From assembly GCF_003955755.1 (NCBI RefSeq), contig NZ_CP034465.1, forward strand, positions 124,001 through 188,000: DNA of 64,000 bases, written 5' to 3'. The translations under genes and the position numbers were made by a program. The stretch is from Jeotgalibaca ciconiae. Lineage in GTDB: Bacteria; Bacillota; Bacilli; Lactobacillales; Aerococcaceae. Positions 52,675-61,774 of this stretch are shown in pieces; the first letter of the stretch is position 1; every line of letters starts with the position of its first letter. Under the pieces are notes generated by a model. That model saw nothing but the letters and a program-made list of their open reading frames with translations. It did no database searches and had not been told where the DNA came from.

Positions 52675-54258
52675 TTATTCTTTAACCTGAATGCTTTTTA
52701 CATCTGTACTTTGAACTTCTATTGCGATTGAATCGCCTGCTTTCAAGAATGGCAATCGGTCATACAGGGAAACTTTTGCAGTATAAACTATTTCATTATT
52801 ATTATCCAATGTGAAATAATAAGTCGTTTCGCCGTTAATTACGACCGCTTCAATCAAGGAAATCACACCCGAGACTGATTCTGTGACTACAGGCTCGCCT
52901 GAATCATCCTCATCGGTTATTATAACTGCCCCGCCGTTATATGCATTCCATGCAAGCTGCAAGGTATCACCTACTCCAACTCTTTGATAATTTAGCGCAT
53001 CCACAAATGCATATAATTTAATCAAACCCGCTGAGTCTTTTAATGATAATTGATAGACCGGTTTTCCATTCATGTTAAATAACAGAGGAAAGGTACTTTG
53101 ATATTCCTTTTCTTGAACAGAACCTTCTGCGCTCTCCATTGCACTCCATTCTGTAGCCGTACTAATGTTATAACGGTAAGATTCTTTTGTACGTGAGTTC
53201 ACCAATAAGAAGCCAATGTTGGATTCATCTGAACTAACTGAAGTTAAACCTGTATAAAGATACAGATCATCATCCATTACCAAATAATTATAACCTTCAG
53301 CATTTTGAATTACACCGCGCTTTGTAATCACACTGTTCCAATAGCCACTTTGGAATTGACCGTTATAGTTAATTTGGGCCATTACCATATCTGCTGGAAA
53401 TACACGATCCACCCAATCTGGAATATCTTCTAGATCGTATTTTATAATATCTCCCGTGGTTGCATCGACTATAAAAGCGCCGACAACATCTTTGGAACCT
53501 AAGAAGCTAAATTGGCGTTTCACAATGGGGGCAATGTAATAAGGATGCCCCTCTTCATCAACTTCAAAAGCAGGTCGTTCAAATAAAGTAGTGGGGTAAC
53601 GTAAGAATATATGACGAGTAATATCATCGTTTAGCAGTCCAGAATGTGAATAACGAATCGTTTTATCCAAATCTACTAAGTCAGCTTCTCCGGTAACCAT
53701 GTCCACTAACACATAATGGGGGATACCTTCACTTCGATTACTGAACCAGCGCCAAGCATTCACATATTCCAAAGGAGAGACTCTTACCGAATTCCCTTGA
53801 TAGACAATTTGGGTAAATTCATTTGATACATTAAATTGTGATACTAAATCCAGTACTTCTCCAATTTTGCGACTACCCAATCTTTCTGCCATATCACGAT
53901 CGATTGTCGGTATTTGACTAGGATCACTAATACTTAAATCCTCATCAAAATCCCCTTCTTGGTGAGTAATCAATGTCGCATAATCTTTAGAACGAAAAAT
54001 CGGAACTCCTATAAGAAAGCCAACTAAAAGTGCAAGCAGCCCTAAACCCATCAAGGCTCCATTTATTCTCATTACCTTTACACTCGTCTTAGCATTAAGC
54101 GTATACGAGAGAAACATACTGATTCCTAAATAAACAAAGATATTTAACCAGAACTCTAAAGATTGAAATGTTAATGGCGTTAAAGAAAAATACCAATAAA
54201 TAAGTAATCCAACCAATGGAATTCCATATGATAAAGCAAAATTTTTCCAGTTTTTCAT
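52675..54258 (-). CDS. Membrane protein with large extracellular domain, PepSY-like repeats
   Basis: Protein of about 527 residues with three N-terminal membrane helices (FALSYGIPLVGLLIYWYF, FWLNIFVYLGISMFLSYTL, GALMGLGLLALLVGFLIG). A long outside part follows, in which strands such as YVLVDMVTGEADLVDLD and GAFIVDATTGDIIKYDLED resemble PepSY-type units, and finally an OB-like C-terminal region (GDTLQLAWNAYNGG onward). I do not recognise a named family. The start ATG 54258 was chosen because AGAGGTGA lies 9 nt upstream. Monocistronic. Confidence 0.7.
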   Translation of the reverse strand: MKNWKNFALSYGIPLVGLLIYWYFSLTPLTFQSLEFWLNIFVYLGISMFLSYTLNAKTSVKVMRINGALMGLGLLALLVGFLIGVPIFRSKDYATLITHQEGDFDEDLSISDPSQIPTIDRDMAERLGSRKIGEVLDLVSQFNVSNEFTQIVYQGNSVRVSPLEYVNAWRWFSNRSEGIPHYVLVDMVTGEADLVDLDKTIRYSHSGLLNDDITRHIFLRYPTTLFERPAFEVDEEGHPYYIAPIVKRQFSFLGSKDVVGAFIVDATTGDIIKYDLEDIPDWVDRVFPADMVMAQINYNGQFQSGYWNSVITKRGVIQNAEGYNYLVMDDDLYLYTGLTSVSSDESNIGFLLVNSRTKESYRYNISTATEWSAMESAEGSVQEKEYQSTFPLLFNMNGKPVYQLSLKDSAGLIKLYAFVDALNYQRVGVGDTLQLAWNAYNGGAVIITDEDDSGEPVVTESVSGVISLIEAVVINGETTYYFTLDNNNEIVYTAKVSLYDRLPFLKAGDSIAIEVQSTDVKSIQVKE

Positions 54259-54302
54259 TATGAAATTCACCTCTTCCTTCTTTTATTATACCATCTACAT
54301 AA

Positions 54303-54340
54303 GAAAAAACCCGATTATCATTAAAATAATAATCAGGTTC
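54303..54340 (-). terminator. Short hairpin terminator after the symporter gene
   Basis: On the minus strand AACCTGATTAT/ATAATCGGGTT with one mismatch, then TTTTTTCTTA. Confidence 0.65.
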
Positions 54341-54347
54341 ATTTGTT

Positions 54348-55610
54348 CTATTGATTTCTTACAAAAATTGGTTCTGGAGCATTCTCATTTGCTTCCAATT
54401 CTGTTTCTTCATCTTGAATACCAAAACGCACTTTTATCTTATCAATGATTAATGCTACAGCATTATCTCCGGACACGTTACATGCAGTTCCAAAGCTGTC
54501 TTGCGTTAAATACAAGGCAATCATCAGGCTGGCAATCGGCCCATTAGAAACAATCCCGATAATCGGTAAGAAAGGTAACGCGCTCATTACCGCCCCACCT
54601 GGCGCTCCAGGAGCAGCAACCATACTGATACCTAAGATGAGGATAAAAGGAAGGATTTTCGTGAAGCTAAAGTCCATTCCATTCATCATCAACAAGGCCA
54701 TCGAAAAAGCGGTTAAGGAAATCATACTTCCAGAAAGATGAATTGTCGAACAAAGCGGTACTACAAATTCACGAATACTTTTTGAAACACCATTTTTCTC
54801 TGCGACATCCACGTTTACGGGTATTGTGGTAGCAGAAGATTGGGTTCCCACAGCTGTCAACCATGCCGGTATTTGATTTTTCAAAAAGGTAATTGGATTT
54901 TTCTTGGTTATTGCCCCTGCCACCCCGAATTGGAAAAGTAAAACAAGAAAATGCATCGCAAAAATAATGAGGTACACTTTCCAGAAGACACTTAAAATCC
55001 GCCATACTTCGCCTGTATAGCTCATTAAAGAAAAAGTAGCAGCAATATAAAATGGGAGTAAAGGAATGATTGTTTTTTCTAAGACCATTTGAATGATTGA
55101 TTGAAAACCACTAAAGAAATCACCCATCATATTACCAACACTATTATTTTTCTCTTGTCCACGTAATGTCGAGATTCCAAGTCCCATAATAAAAGCAAAT
55201 ACTAATGCGGAAGTCACATCCACCATCGGATCTAGTGGGATTGTAAAATAAGGTGTAATTGAAGCAGAACTTCCTTCTCCAATTGCAGCAAATGATTCAT
55301 TATTTATAAAGAACGGAAATGCGATACGAGAAACAATGTAAGAAAACGTTCCTGATATCAATGTAAAGCCATATGCCAGTGCTAAGGTTAAGCCCAACAA
55401 CTTGCCAGCTCCACTTTTTAGTTCGCCAATTCCAGCCGTTACAAAGGCAATGACCATTAACGGAATAATGAAAGAAATATACGCAGAGATGAAGGAACTA
55501 AATGTAACAAAAATACGAATCATACTTTCAGATGCGAATGCACCTACAAAAATACCTACAAGAATACCTACAATAAGTTTTGGTACTAAGCCAATTTTAC
55601 CTTTTACCAT
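54348..55610 (-). CDS. Dicarboxylate/amino acid:cation symporter (DAACS/SDF family)
   Basis: Sodium or proton symporter of about 420 residues with eight helices and two re-entrant loops. Conserved parts include the serine-rich loop SSATTIPVNVDVAEK (GTQSSATT), FVVPLCSTIHLSGSM, the cation site region GAPGGAVMSALPFLP and the C-terminal TACNVSGDNAVALIID. This family carries glutamate, aspartate, C4-dicarboxylates or serine; the substrate is not resolved. ATG 55610 has GGAGG 7 nt upstream, better than ATG 55622. Confidence 0.92.
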   Translation of the reverse strand: MVKGKIGLVPKLIVGILVGIFVGAFASESMIRIFVTFSSFISAYISFIIPLMVIAFVTAGIGELKSGAGKLLGLTLALAYGFTLISGTFSYIVSRIAFPFFINNESFAAIGEGSSASITPYFTIPLDPMVDVTSALVFAFIMGLGISTLRGQEKNNSVGNMMGDFFSGFQSIIQMVLEKTIIPLLPFYIAATFSLMSYTGEVWRILSVFWKVYLIIFAMHFLVLLFQFGVAGAITKKNPITFLKNQIPAWLTAVGTQSSATTIPVNVDVAEKNGVSKSIREFVVPLCSTIHLSGSMISLTAFSMALLMMNGMDFSFTKILPFILILGISMVAAPGAPGGAVMSALPFLPIIGIVSNGPIASLMIALYLTQDSFGTACNVSGDNAVALIIDKIKVRFGIQDEETELEANENAPEPIFVRNQ

Positions 55611-55710
55611 CTTTACCTCCATTAAATTAAAAAGTGATTAAAATATGCTTTCTATCATAACTGCTTTCATTTCCTTTGTCAATTTCATTTCAAGAAGTAG
55701 ATATTTTGTT

Positions 55711-55752
55711 TCAAAAAAACAAAAAAGATAAACTTATACTCGTTTATCTTTT
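55711..55752 (-). terminator. Terminator of the MarR-ABC operon
   Basis: AAAAGATAAAC/GTTTATCTTTT, perfect 11 bp, overlapping the gene end; on the minus strand followed by TTTTGTTTTTTTG. Confidence 0.8.
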
Positions 55753-57542
55753 CCCATTTGTGTTTGATATAAGCGTTGATACAATCCCGGTTGCTCAATT
55801 AGCTCTTCGTGTGTTCCTTGTTGTTGAATAGAACCTTCTTCCAACACAATAATTTGTTCTGCATGACGAATTGTTGATAATCGATGTGCCACCATAATCG
55901 TCGTACACGAATCCATTAATGGTACAATTTCTTTTTGAATTTCTTCTTCAGAAAGAGAATCAAGTGAAGAAGTTGCTTCGTCAAAAATCAAAATAGCTGG
56001 CTGTTTCAAGATAACCCGTGCAATCGAAACACGTTGTTTCTCTCCCCCCGACAGTTTCATCCCACGATTTCCAACAATCGTATCCAAGCCCTCAGGAAGA
56101 CTCTTCAGAAAATTTGTTAAATGCGCTTTTTCTAGAGCTAGAATCAAATCTTCATCCGTTGCTTCAGGATTTGCGATTAATAAATTTTCTCGGATTGTAC
56201 CGTTAAACAAATAAGTCTCTTGCGTAACTACCCCTATATTTAATCGTAAAGAAGCTAAATCATACTCCTTTATGTTCGTACCATCTATTTTAATCTGCCC
56301 AGATGTCACGTCAAATAACCGAGGAATTAAATTGGTGATGGTTGATTTTCCAGCGCCTGAAGGACCAACCAAAGCGAGTGAGGATCCCGGTGCTACATGA
56401 AAACTTAAATCATGCAATACAGCTTTCTCTTTAGAATATTGAAAATAAACTTGCTCAAATTCCATGTCGCCCTTTAACGTTTTTCTTTTTACGGCATCAG
56501 GCTCAGAAATAATTTCTGGTTTCATATCCAAATATTCAAAAATCCGATTAAATAAGGCGGTCGAGCGAACGAGGTCAACTTGTACGTTCATCAAAGAATC
56601 AATTGGAAAAATTAATCTACCTAACAAAGTAACCATAACGGTGATATCCCCAATTGTAAGACTTGATTGACGATAAATTATTAAATACCCGCCAACAACG
56701 TATAAGATGAGCGGTCCCATATTCGTAATTACTTGCATAAGACCACGAAAGCCTCTTCCAGCGACACGTTCACGGATATTCAGATTGACTAAATTTGTAT
56801 TTAGTGTTTGATATTCTCTCATTTCGTTCTCTTCACGAACAAAAAGCTTCGTCAATAATTGGCCACTGACAGATAAAGATTCATTCAATAGCTGTTGCGT
56901 TTTATCAGCTTCTTTTCTTGCCTGCATCGTCAAATCCCAGCGGGCCTGGCCTGCTTTCTTCATTGGAACAATCATCAATGGTACGATGACTAATGCAATT
57001 ATAGCCAAACGGATATCTTTCCCCATCATAGCTACAAAAGCAACTGCTAAAGTCATGATGTTGCTCATTAAGGTTGTGAAAGTTTGCGTGATAACTGATT
57101 CCACTCCAGAAATATCCTGCATCATTCGTGATTGGATTTCTCCTTGTTTATTCGAAGTGAAAAATTGATGACTCATTTGTTGTAAATGGCCGTACATCTC
57201 TTCGCTCATATCTTTCGATACGTGCTGACCAATATAGGCACTTAAATAGCTGCTTAAAACCGAAACGAGTGACGATACAATTAGCAAACCAAAGGAAGCA
57301 CCGGCAAATACCAATAGGAGCTTAAAATTTCCGCCTATAATGCCTCTATCAATCATTTCTCCGGTTAACAATGTGGGAATGATAGATAGAATAGCAGAAA
57401 CAACTACTAAGAAAAGTGACAGTAGATATTGGCTGCGATAAGGATTTAGATAATGAAATATCCGACTAATAAAATTTCTCGTTAGTTTGGGCGCCTTCTT
57501 TACTTCATCTTTACTTAATTGCTCGAATCTCATCCTCGCCAC
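55734..57542 (-). CDS. ABC transporter, fused permease and ATP-binding protein (multidrug exporter type)
   Basis: A 602-residue half-transporter: six-helix exporter membrane domain (about residues 35-320), then an ATPase domain with Walker A GPSGAGKSTITN, signature LSGGEKQRVSIARVIL, Walker B ILIFDEATSSLD and H-loop AHRLSTIRHAE. It is of the MsbA/BmrA/LmrA class and works as homodimer or with another half. GTG 57542 (or ATG 57533) overlaps the marR stop region, so expression is coupled to the MarR gene. Confidence 0.93.
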   Translation of the reverse strand: MARMRFEQLSKDEVKKAPKLTRNFISRIFHYLNPYRSQYLLSLFLVVVSAILSIIPTLLTGEMIDRGIIGGNFKLLLVFAGASFGLLIVSSLVSVLSSYLSAYIGQHVSKDMSEEMYGHLQQMSHQFFTSNKQGEIQSRMMQDISGVESVITQTFTTLMSNIMTLAVAFVAMMGKDIRLAIIALVIVPLMIVPMKKAGQARWDLTMQARKEADKTQQLLNESLSVSGQLLTKLFVREENEMREYQTLNTNLVNLNIRERVAGRGFRGLMQVITNMGPLILYVVGGYLIIYRQSSLTIGDITVMVTLLGRLIFPIDSLMNVQVDLVRSTALFNRIFEYLDMKPEIISEPDAVKRKTLKGDMEFEQVYFQYSKEKAVLHDLSFHVAPGSSLALVGPSGAGKSTITNLIPRLFDVTSGQIKIDGTNIKEYDLASLRLNIGVVTQETYLFNGTIRENLLIANPEATDEDLILALEKAHLTNFLKSLPEGLDTIVGNRGMKLSGGEKQRVSIARVILKQPAILIFDEATSSLDSLSEEEIQKEIVPLMDSCTTIMVAHRLSTIRHAEQIIVLEEGSIQQQGTHEELIEQPGLYQRLYQTQMGKDKRV

Positions 57543-57973
57543 TAGGCATCAACCCCTTTTTGTAATCCCTTCGTCAGCTTCTCACATAAACTAATAAAAG
57601 TTTCTCGCTCTTCTTCATTCAAAATGGTTTCGATTATTTTTTTTTCCTTCTTTCTGATTTGCGTACTATCTATTATTCTTTGACGACCATTTTCAGTTAA
57701 ATGCAGCCCTTGTTTTCTTTTATCAGATTCAATTGGTTTTTTTTCAATTAAACCATCTGCCTCTAATCGCTTCGTTACTTCAGAAACAGAAGCAGCTCGA
57801 ATATCCAGCAAGTCTGCTAATTCGGACGCCGTCATACCCGGTGTCTTTAGTAAATGGCGCAGTATGCGAAACTGACCATGGCGCCCTTTTTCCTGAGGGG
57901 TATCGCCATGAGTTCGGCGACGTAGTACACGACTTAAATGCATCACACTATTTACAATATCTTTTTGTTTCAT
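57542..57973 (-). CDS. MarR family transcriptional regulator
   Basis: A 143-residue winged-helix regulator. The core is GQFRILRHLLKTPGMTASELADLLDIRAASVSEVTKRLEADGLIEKKP with wing ESDKRKQGLHLTENGRQ. N- and C-terminal helices form the dimer interface. It is cotranscribed with an ABC exporter, and the shared promoter contains two AGGTACCT sites, so it probably represses its own operon until a toxic ligand binds. Confidence 0.92.
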   Translation of the reverse strand: MKQKDIVNSVMHLSRVLRRRTHGDTPQEKGRHGQFRILRHLLKTPGMTASELADLLDIRAASVSEVTKRLEADGLIEKKPIESDKRKQGLHLTENGRQRIIDSTQIRKKEKKIIETILNEEERETFISLCEKLTKGLQKGVDA

Positions 57974-57994
57974 CCAATCATCTCCATCTTAGTT

Positions 57995-58022
57995 AGGTAC
58001 CTTACTATTATGTCAGGTACCT
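57995..58022. promoter_or_regulatory. MarR operator pair in the operon promoter
   Basis: Two AGGTACCT palindromes at 57995-58002 and 58015-58022, 20 bp centre to centre (two helical turns). One lies between -35 and -10, the other just after -10. Flanks make the whole a large inverted repeat TTAGTTAGGTACC / GGTACCTAACTAA. Confidence 0.8.
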
Positions 58023-58035
58023 AACTAAATGTCAA
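58007..58035 (-). promoter_or_regulatory. Promoter of the marR-ABC operon
   Basis: TTGACA (58030-58035 complement), 17 bp, CATAAT (58007-58012 complement). Confidence 0.8.
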
Positions 58036-58134
58036 TAATTGCTTGTTCCTTTTTTTTATTGCTGGTATCATTCTTTTTTACCATTGATATAGATAGATTT
58101 TTTACGTATACTAGGTATAGTCGTAATTAAATAA

Positions 58135-58284
58135 ACCTTGTTAGGTGAGGCTCCTGTATCAGAGATACGCTGCTGCCCAGAAACGTCGAAAGACGCCAAT
58201 GGGTTACCAGGAATTTTCGAATTAAGGGAATTCTTAATGTAGCTGGTTGATCCTATGCTATACAGTGCCAAAACTAAACGAAGA
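58135..58284 (+). ncRNA. M-box (Mg2+) riboswitch aptamer
   Basis: The M-box core is nearly textbook: TTAGGTGAGGCTCCTG (58141-58156), GCTGCTGCCCAGAAACGTCG (58170-58189), AAGACGCCAATGGG and CCAGGAA downstream, closed by CTAAACGAAG at 58274-58283. Directly upstream of the magnesium channel gene mgtE. Confidence 0.96.
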
Positions 58285-58319
58285 GGTATTGGTGAGAAGT
58301 TCTTCCTATTTACTAAATC

Positions 58320-58348
58320 AACCGCCTCTTTGTGAGCGCGGTTTTTTG
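58320..58348 (+). terminator. M-box-controlled terminator
   Basis: AACCGC-CTC paired with GAG-C-GCGGTT (one bulge), then TTTTTT. An antiterminator can pair AAGAGG (58281-58286) with CCTCTT (58325-58330). AAGAGG overlaps the 3' strand of aptamer P1, so Mg2+ binding should free the terminator and turn mgtE off. Confidence 0.8.
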
Positions 58349-58371
58349 TATTTTTTCTGGAGGTGGTTATC

Positions 58372-58455
58372 ATGGATCCTTGGCCGAGTAAAAGCTGGCT
58401 GATACATATTTTAAGAGACGAGGACATGTTAGCCCTCGTAGAAATGGAGATATAA
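58372..58455 (+). CDS. 27-residue leader ORF between M-box terminator and mgtE
   Basis: It encodes MDPWPSKSWLIHILRDEDML and then ALVEMEI. A strong Shine-Dalgarno GGAGGTGG lies 6 nt before its ATG, and its TAA ends 1 nt before the mgtE ATG. The mgtE ribosome site GGAG lies inside the last codons. This arrangement suggests translational coupling. It has no homologue that I recognise and could be a chance ORF, but the ribosome site is better than that of mgtE itself. Confidence 0.55.
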   Translation: MDPWPSKSWLIHILRDEDMLALVEMEI

Positions 58456-58456
58456 A

Positions 58457-59812
58457 ATGAAAAACATCGAATTAAGAAAACAATATTATTACGAAGAAGT
58501 ATATGAGGCAGTAAAGAAAGATAATCGAAATTTGTTTCGGAAACTATTTCTCAAATTACACACAAAAGACCAACTTGATTTATTCCAAGAATTATACCCA
58601 GAAAAAAAACGAAAAATAGAAAAAATGTTACTGCCGGAAGAGTTTGCTGCTGTTTTTGAATGGATGGAACCTTCAGAACAACATGAAACTTTTCATTTTT
58701 TCTCAGCTGAGTATGCTGCTAAAATTCTTCTAAATATGGCACAAGACAATGCCGCTAGCTTTTTAGAAGATCTGGAGCAAAAAGAAAGAGACCTTCTTCT
58801 TTCTCAACTGCAGGAAGAGGATCGAGATACGCTGAAAGAACTACTCTCCTATGAAGCAGAATCAGCTGGTTCGATTATGACAAAAGAATTCTTAGCTTTT
58901 TCTCCTACCGATACAACAAAGGAAGTAATTGCTCAAGTACGCCATCATGCGAATCAAGCTGAAATTATTTATTACTTATATGTTGTTGATAAAAACAACA
59001 AGCTCATAGGTGTTCTTTCTTTACGAGATCTTATCTTGGCTCAGGAAGAAGATACAATCGGGAGCTTGATGTTTACTCAAGTTGCTTTTGCTCGTCTAGA
59101 CGATGACCAAGAAAAAGTAGCACGACAAATTCAAGATTACGATTTACTAGCAATACCAATCATTGATGAATATGATGTTTTACAAGGGATTGTTACTGTT
59201 GATGATGTGATGGACATTTTGGAAGAAGAAGTTACGGAAGACTTCCAAGAGTTTTCAGCTATCAGCAAGTCTGAAGAACCTTCTGAAAAGATATGGGATA
59301 TAGCACGTTCCCGTATCCCTTGGATTGTTATTCTTTTATTTATGGGTATGATCAGTGCCAGTCTAATTAGTTCTTTTGAAGAAACCTTAAGTCAAGTGGT
59401 CGTGTTGGCTGCGTTTATTCCGATTATCATGGATTCAGCTGGGAATGTTGGTACTCAATCGCTGGCTGTTGCTGTACGTAAGATTACTTTAAAAGATGAA
59501 GCAGATTCTATTGGAAACACTCTATTAGTTGAATTAATCGTAGGAACGATTATGGGTATTATCTCTGGTACTGTCTTATTAATCACTGTTCTCGTTCTCT
59601 ACCAAAATATGGTTCTTGGCCTTATTTTAGGCACGACTTTACTTATTACATTAAGTATTTCCACTGTCGTTGGGGCATTTATTCCATTCTTGATTAATAA
59701 AATGAAATTCGATCCTGCTATTGCTTCTGGCCCTTTTATTACTACTATCAATGATATTTTAGGTCTTTACATCTACTTTACAATTGCATCGTTATTCTTA
59801 CACCTAATCTAA
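58457..59812 (+). CDS. mgtE: Magnesium transporter MgtE
   Basis: A 451-residue Mg2+ channel. Cytoplasmic N domain (helical superhelix, about residues 20-130), paired CBS domains (SIMTKEFLAFSPTDTTKEVI and LLAIPIIDEYDVLQGIVTVDD), plug helix, and five C-terminal transmembrane helices with the signature PIIMDSAGNVGTQSLAVAVR. The Asp in the last helix region (ITTINDILGLYIY) contributes to the pore. Controlled by the M-box upstream. Confidence 0.96.
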   Translation: MKNIELRKQYYYEEVYEAVKKDNRNLFRKLFLKLHTKDQLDLFQELYPEKKRKIEKMLLPEEFAAVFEWMEPSEQHETFHFFSAEYAAKILLNMAQDNAASFLEDLEQKERDLLLSQLQEEDRDTLKELLSYEAESAGSIMTKEFLAFSPTDTTKEVIAQVRHHANQAEIIYYLYVVDKNNKLIGVLSLRDLILAQEEDTIGSLMFTQVAFARLDDDQEKVARQIQDYDLLAIPIIDEYDVLQGIVTVDDVMDILEEEVTEDFQEFSAISKSEEPSEKIWDIARSRIPWIVILLFMGMISASLISSFEETLSQVVVLAAFIPIIMDSAGNVGTQSLAVAVRKITLKDEADSIGNTLLVELIVGTIMGIISGTVLLITVLVLYQNMVLGLILGTTLLITLSISTVVGAFIPFLINKMKFDPAIASGPFITTINDILGLYIYFTIASLFLHLI

Positions 59813-59820
59813 ATAGTGAT

Positions 59821-59855
59821 AAAAAGGAGTATTCCGGTTGGAATACTCCTTTTTA
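59821..59855. terminator. Bidirectional terminator between mgtE and recQ
   Basis: AAAAAGGAGTATTCC/GGAATACTCCTTTTT, perfect 15 bp with a GGTT loop. Confidence 0.9.
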
Positions 59856-61676
59856 CAAAACATTTTGGGCTCTTTCTTTTTTTACATCTATATTTGTATC
59901 GCTCACATGTCGTTGAATGATATCCAAAAACTCAGCGCCATATTGCTCGAGTTTACTTTGGCCAACTCCATGAATAGCTAAAAACTCCTCATCATTTAAA
60001 GGTAGTTTTGCGGCCATATCAATCAAAGTTCGATCTGTAAAAACAACAAAAGGCGGTTTTCCAATTTCTTGCGCAGTTTTCGTACGAAGTTCTCTAAGCT
60101 TTTCAAAAAGACTTTCATCATAATTATGAATATCCGCCACTTCTTTTTTCGATGATTTTCGGACATCTTCAACAATTTTACGAGTCATTGACAGCGTAAC
60201 TTCTGCTTTCAGCAATTGATTTGTTTTTGTTGTGAACGTCAAAATGGGATACTTATCTCCAGAAAGAGAAAGAAATCCTTCGCTTATTAATAACGAAATA
60301 ATATCTTTAATTGTATTATCGTTATAATCAGACATGATTCCATGGGTGGAAAGCTGATTAAAATTCAAACTTCGTATCCGCTCATTATTTTTCCCTCGTA
60401 AAACATCGGTTACCATTCCTGTTCCGAAGCGTTGATTCATCCGATAAATACAAGATAGAATCTTTTGACTTTCAACAGTGACATCCATCGTCTCCGTATT
60501 CCCATCACAGTTTGAGCAATGTTCGCATTTCTGCCAAGAAGGGACTTCATCAAAGTAACCCAGTATATAACTGCGCAAACATTTTCCCGTTTTACAATAG
60601 GAGATCATCCGGTTTAATTTGTCTTTGGCATGCGGCTGATTACCCTGCTCAATCAAGAATGTGTTCGTAATAATATCCTGACTCGAATACAAGAGAATTG
60701 CTTCGGAAGGAGCTCCATCTCGCCCAGCCCTCCCTGCTTCTTGATAATAACTCTCCATATCAAGCGGCATATTATAGTGGATGACTTTTCGTACGTTCGA
60801 CTTATCGATTCCCATTCCAAATGCATTGGTTGCCACCATGATGGATTTGCGATCATAAATAAAGTCTTCTTGATTTTTAGTACGCTCATCAGCGGGAATA
60901 CCTGCGTGATAATAAGTTACCGAGAATCTTTTTTTTACTAAACTATGATAGACGGTTTCCACATTCTTTCTCGTATTACAATAAATGATTGCCGAGTCAG
61001 AATTATTGATATATTTCAATAAATCCGTAGACTTCTTCTTGGTAGGTATTACTGAAAAATAAAGATTCGGTCGATCAAAACTAGCAACGTACTGGTGTGG
61101 ATTTTGTAAACAAAGCTGTTTGTTGATATCGTGTTTTACTTGAGTCGTTGCCGTCGCAGTGAATGCTGCAAACGGAACAGGATAATCAAAAGCCTCTCTT
61201 AATTGCGGGATATTTCGATAACTTGGCCTAAAATCTTGACCCCATTGGGATATACAGTGCGCTTCATCAACCGCAATCAAATTAATTTTCATATTTTGGA
61301 TAACATTCATAAAGTGTTCGCTGTCCAGACGTTCAGGGGCAATATAAAGTAAATCATAATAGCCAAACATCGCTTTATTCATCGTATCATGATAGCTACT
61401 TTTATCCATTTGGCTATTGATATAACCAGCTCTCACTCCCATCGCCTGCAAAGTATCCACTTGATCTTTCATCAAAGAAATTAACGGCGAGACTACCAAG
61501 CTCGTTCCTTCCATGCATATGGCTGGAATTTGATAACACAGAGATTTTCCTCCACCTGTTGGCATAATCGCTAATACATCTTTCTTATTCATAATCGCTT
61601 CAATAATTTGTTGTTGTCCTGGTCGGAAAGAATCAAATCCATAATTTTTCTCTAGAACTGTTTGTATTGTCTTCAT
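59853..61676 (-). CDS. recQ: ATP-dependent DNA helicase RecQ
   Basis: A 607-residue 3'-5' helicase: motif I MPTGGGKSLCYQIPA, motif II AVDEAHCISQWGQDFRPSY (DEAH plus aromatic-rich loop), motif VI YQEAGRAGRDG, the RecQ zinc-binding Cys set (CKTGKC, CEHCSNC), RQC winged helix and a C-terminal HRDC domain (LRELRTKTAQEIGKPPFVVF). Full length for bacterial RecQ. Monocistronic. Confidence 0.96.
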   Translation of the reverse strand: MKTIQTVLEKNYGFDSFRPGQQQIIEAIMNKKDVLAIMPTGGGKSLCYQIPAICMEGTSLVVSPLISLMKDQVDTLQAMGVRAGYINSQMDKSSYHDTMNKAMFGYYDLLYIAPERLDSEHFMNVIQNMKINLIAVDEAHCISQWGQDFRPSYRNIPQLREAFDYPVPFAAFTATATTQVKHDINKQLCLQNPHQYVASFDRPNLYFSVIPTKKKSTDLLKYINNSDSAIIYCNTRKNVETVYHSLVKKRFSVTYYHAGIPADERTKNQEDFIYDRKSIMVATNAFGMGIDKSNVRKVIHYNMPLDMESYYQEAGRAGRDGAPSEAILLYSSQDIITNTFLIEQGNQPHAKDKLNRMISYCKTGKCLRSYILGYFDEVPSWQKCEHCSNCDGNTETMDVTVESQKILSCIYRMNQRFGTGMVTDVLRGKNNERIRSLNFNQLSTHGIMSDYNDNTIKDIISLLISEGFLSLSGDKYPILTFTTKTNQLLKAEVTLSMTRKIVEDVRKSSKKEVADIHNYDESLFEKLRELRTKTAQEIGKPPFVVFTDRTLIDMAAKLPLNDEEFLAIHGVGQSKLEQYGAEFLDIIQRHVSDTNIDVKKERAQNVL

Positions 61677-61774
61677 TCGTTCCCTCCATTAAATCTACTC
61701 TTAATCAGTATACATGAAATCGTATGAATTTCTATCAACGTGCTATAATAAACCCAAAAAAGGAAGTGGAATAA

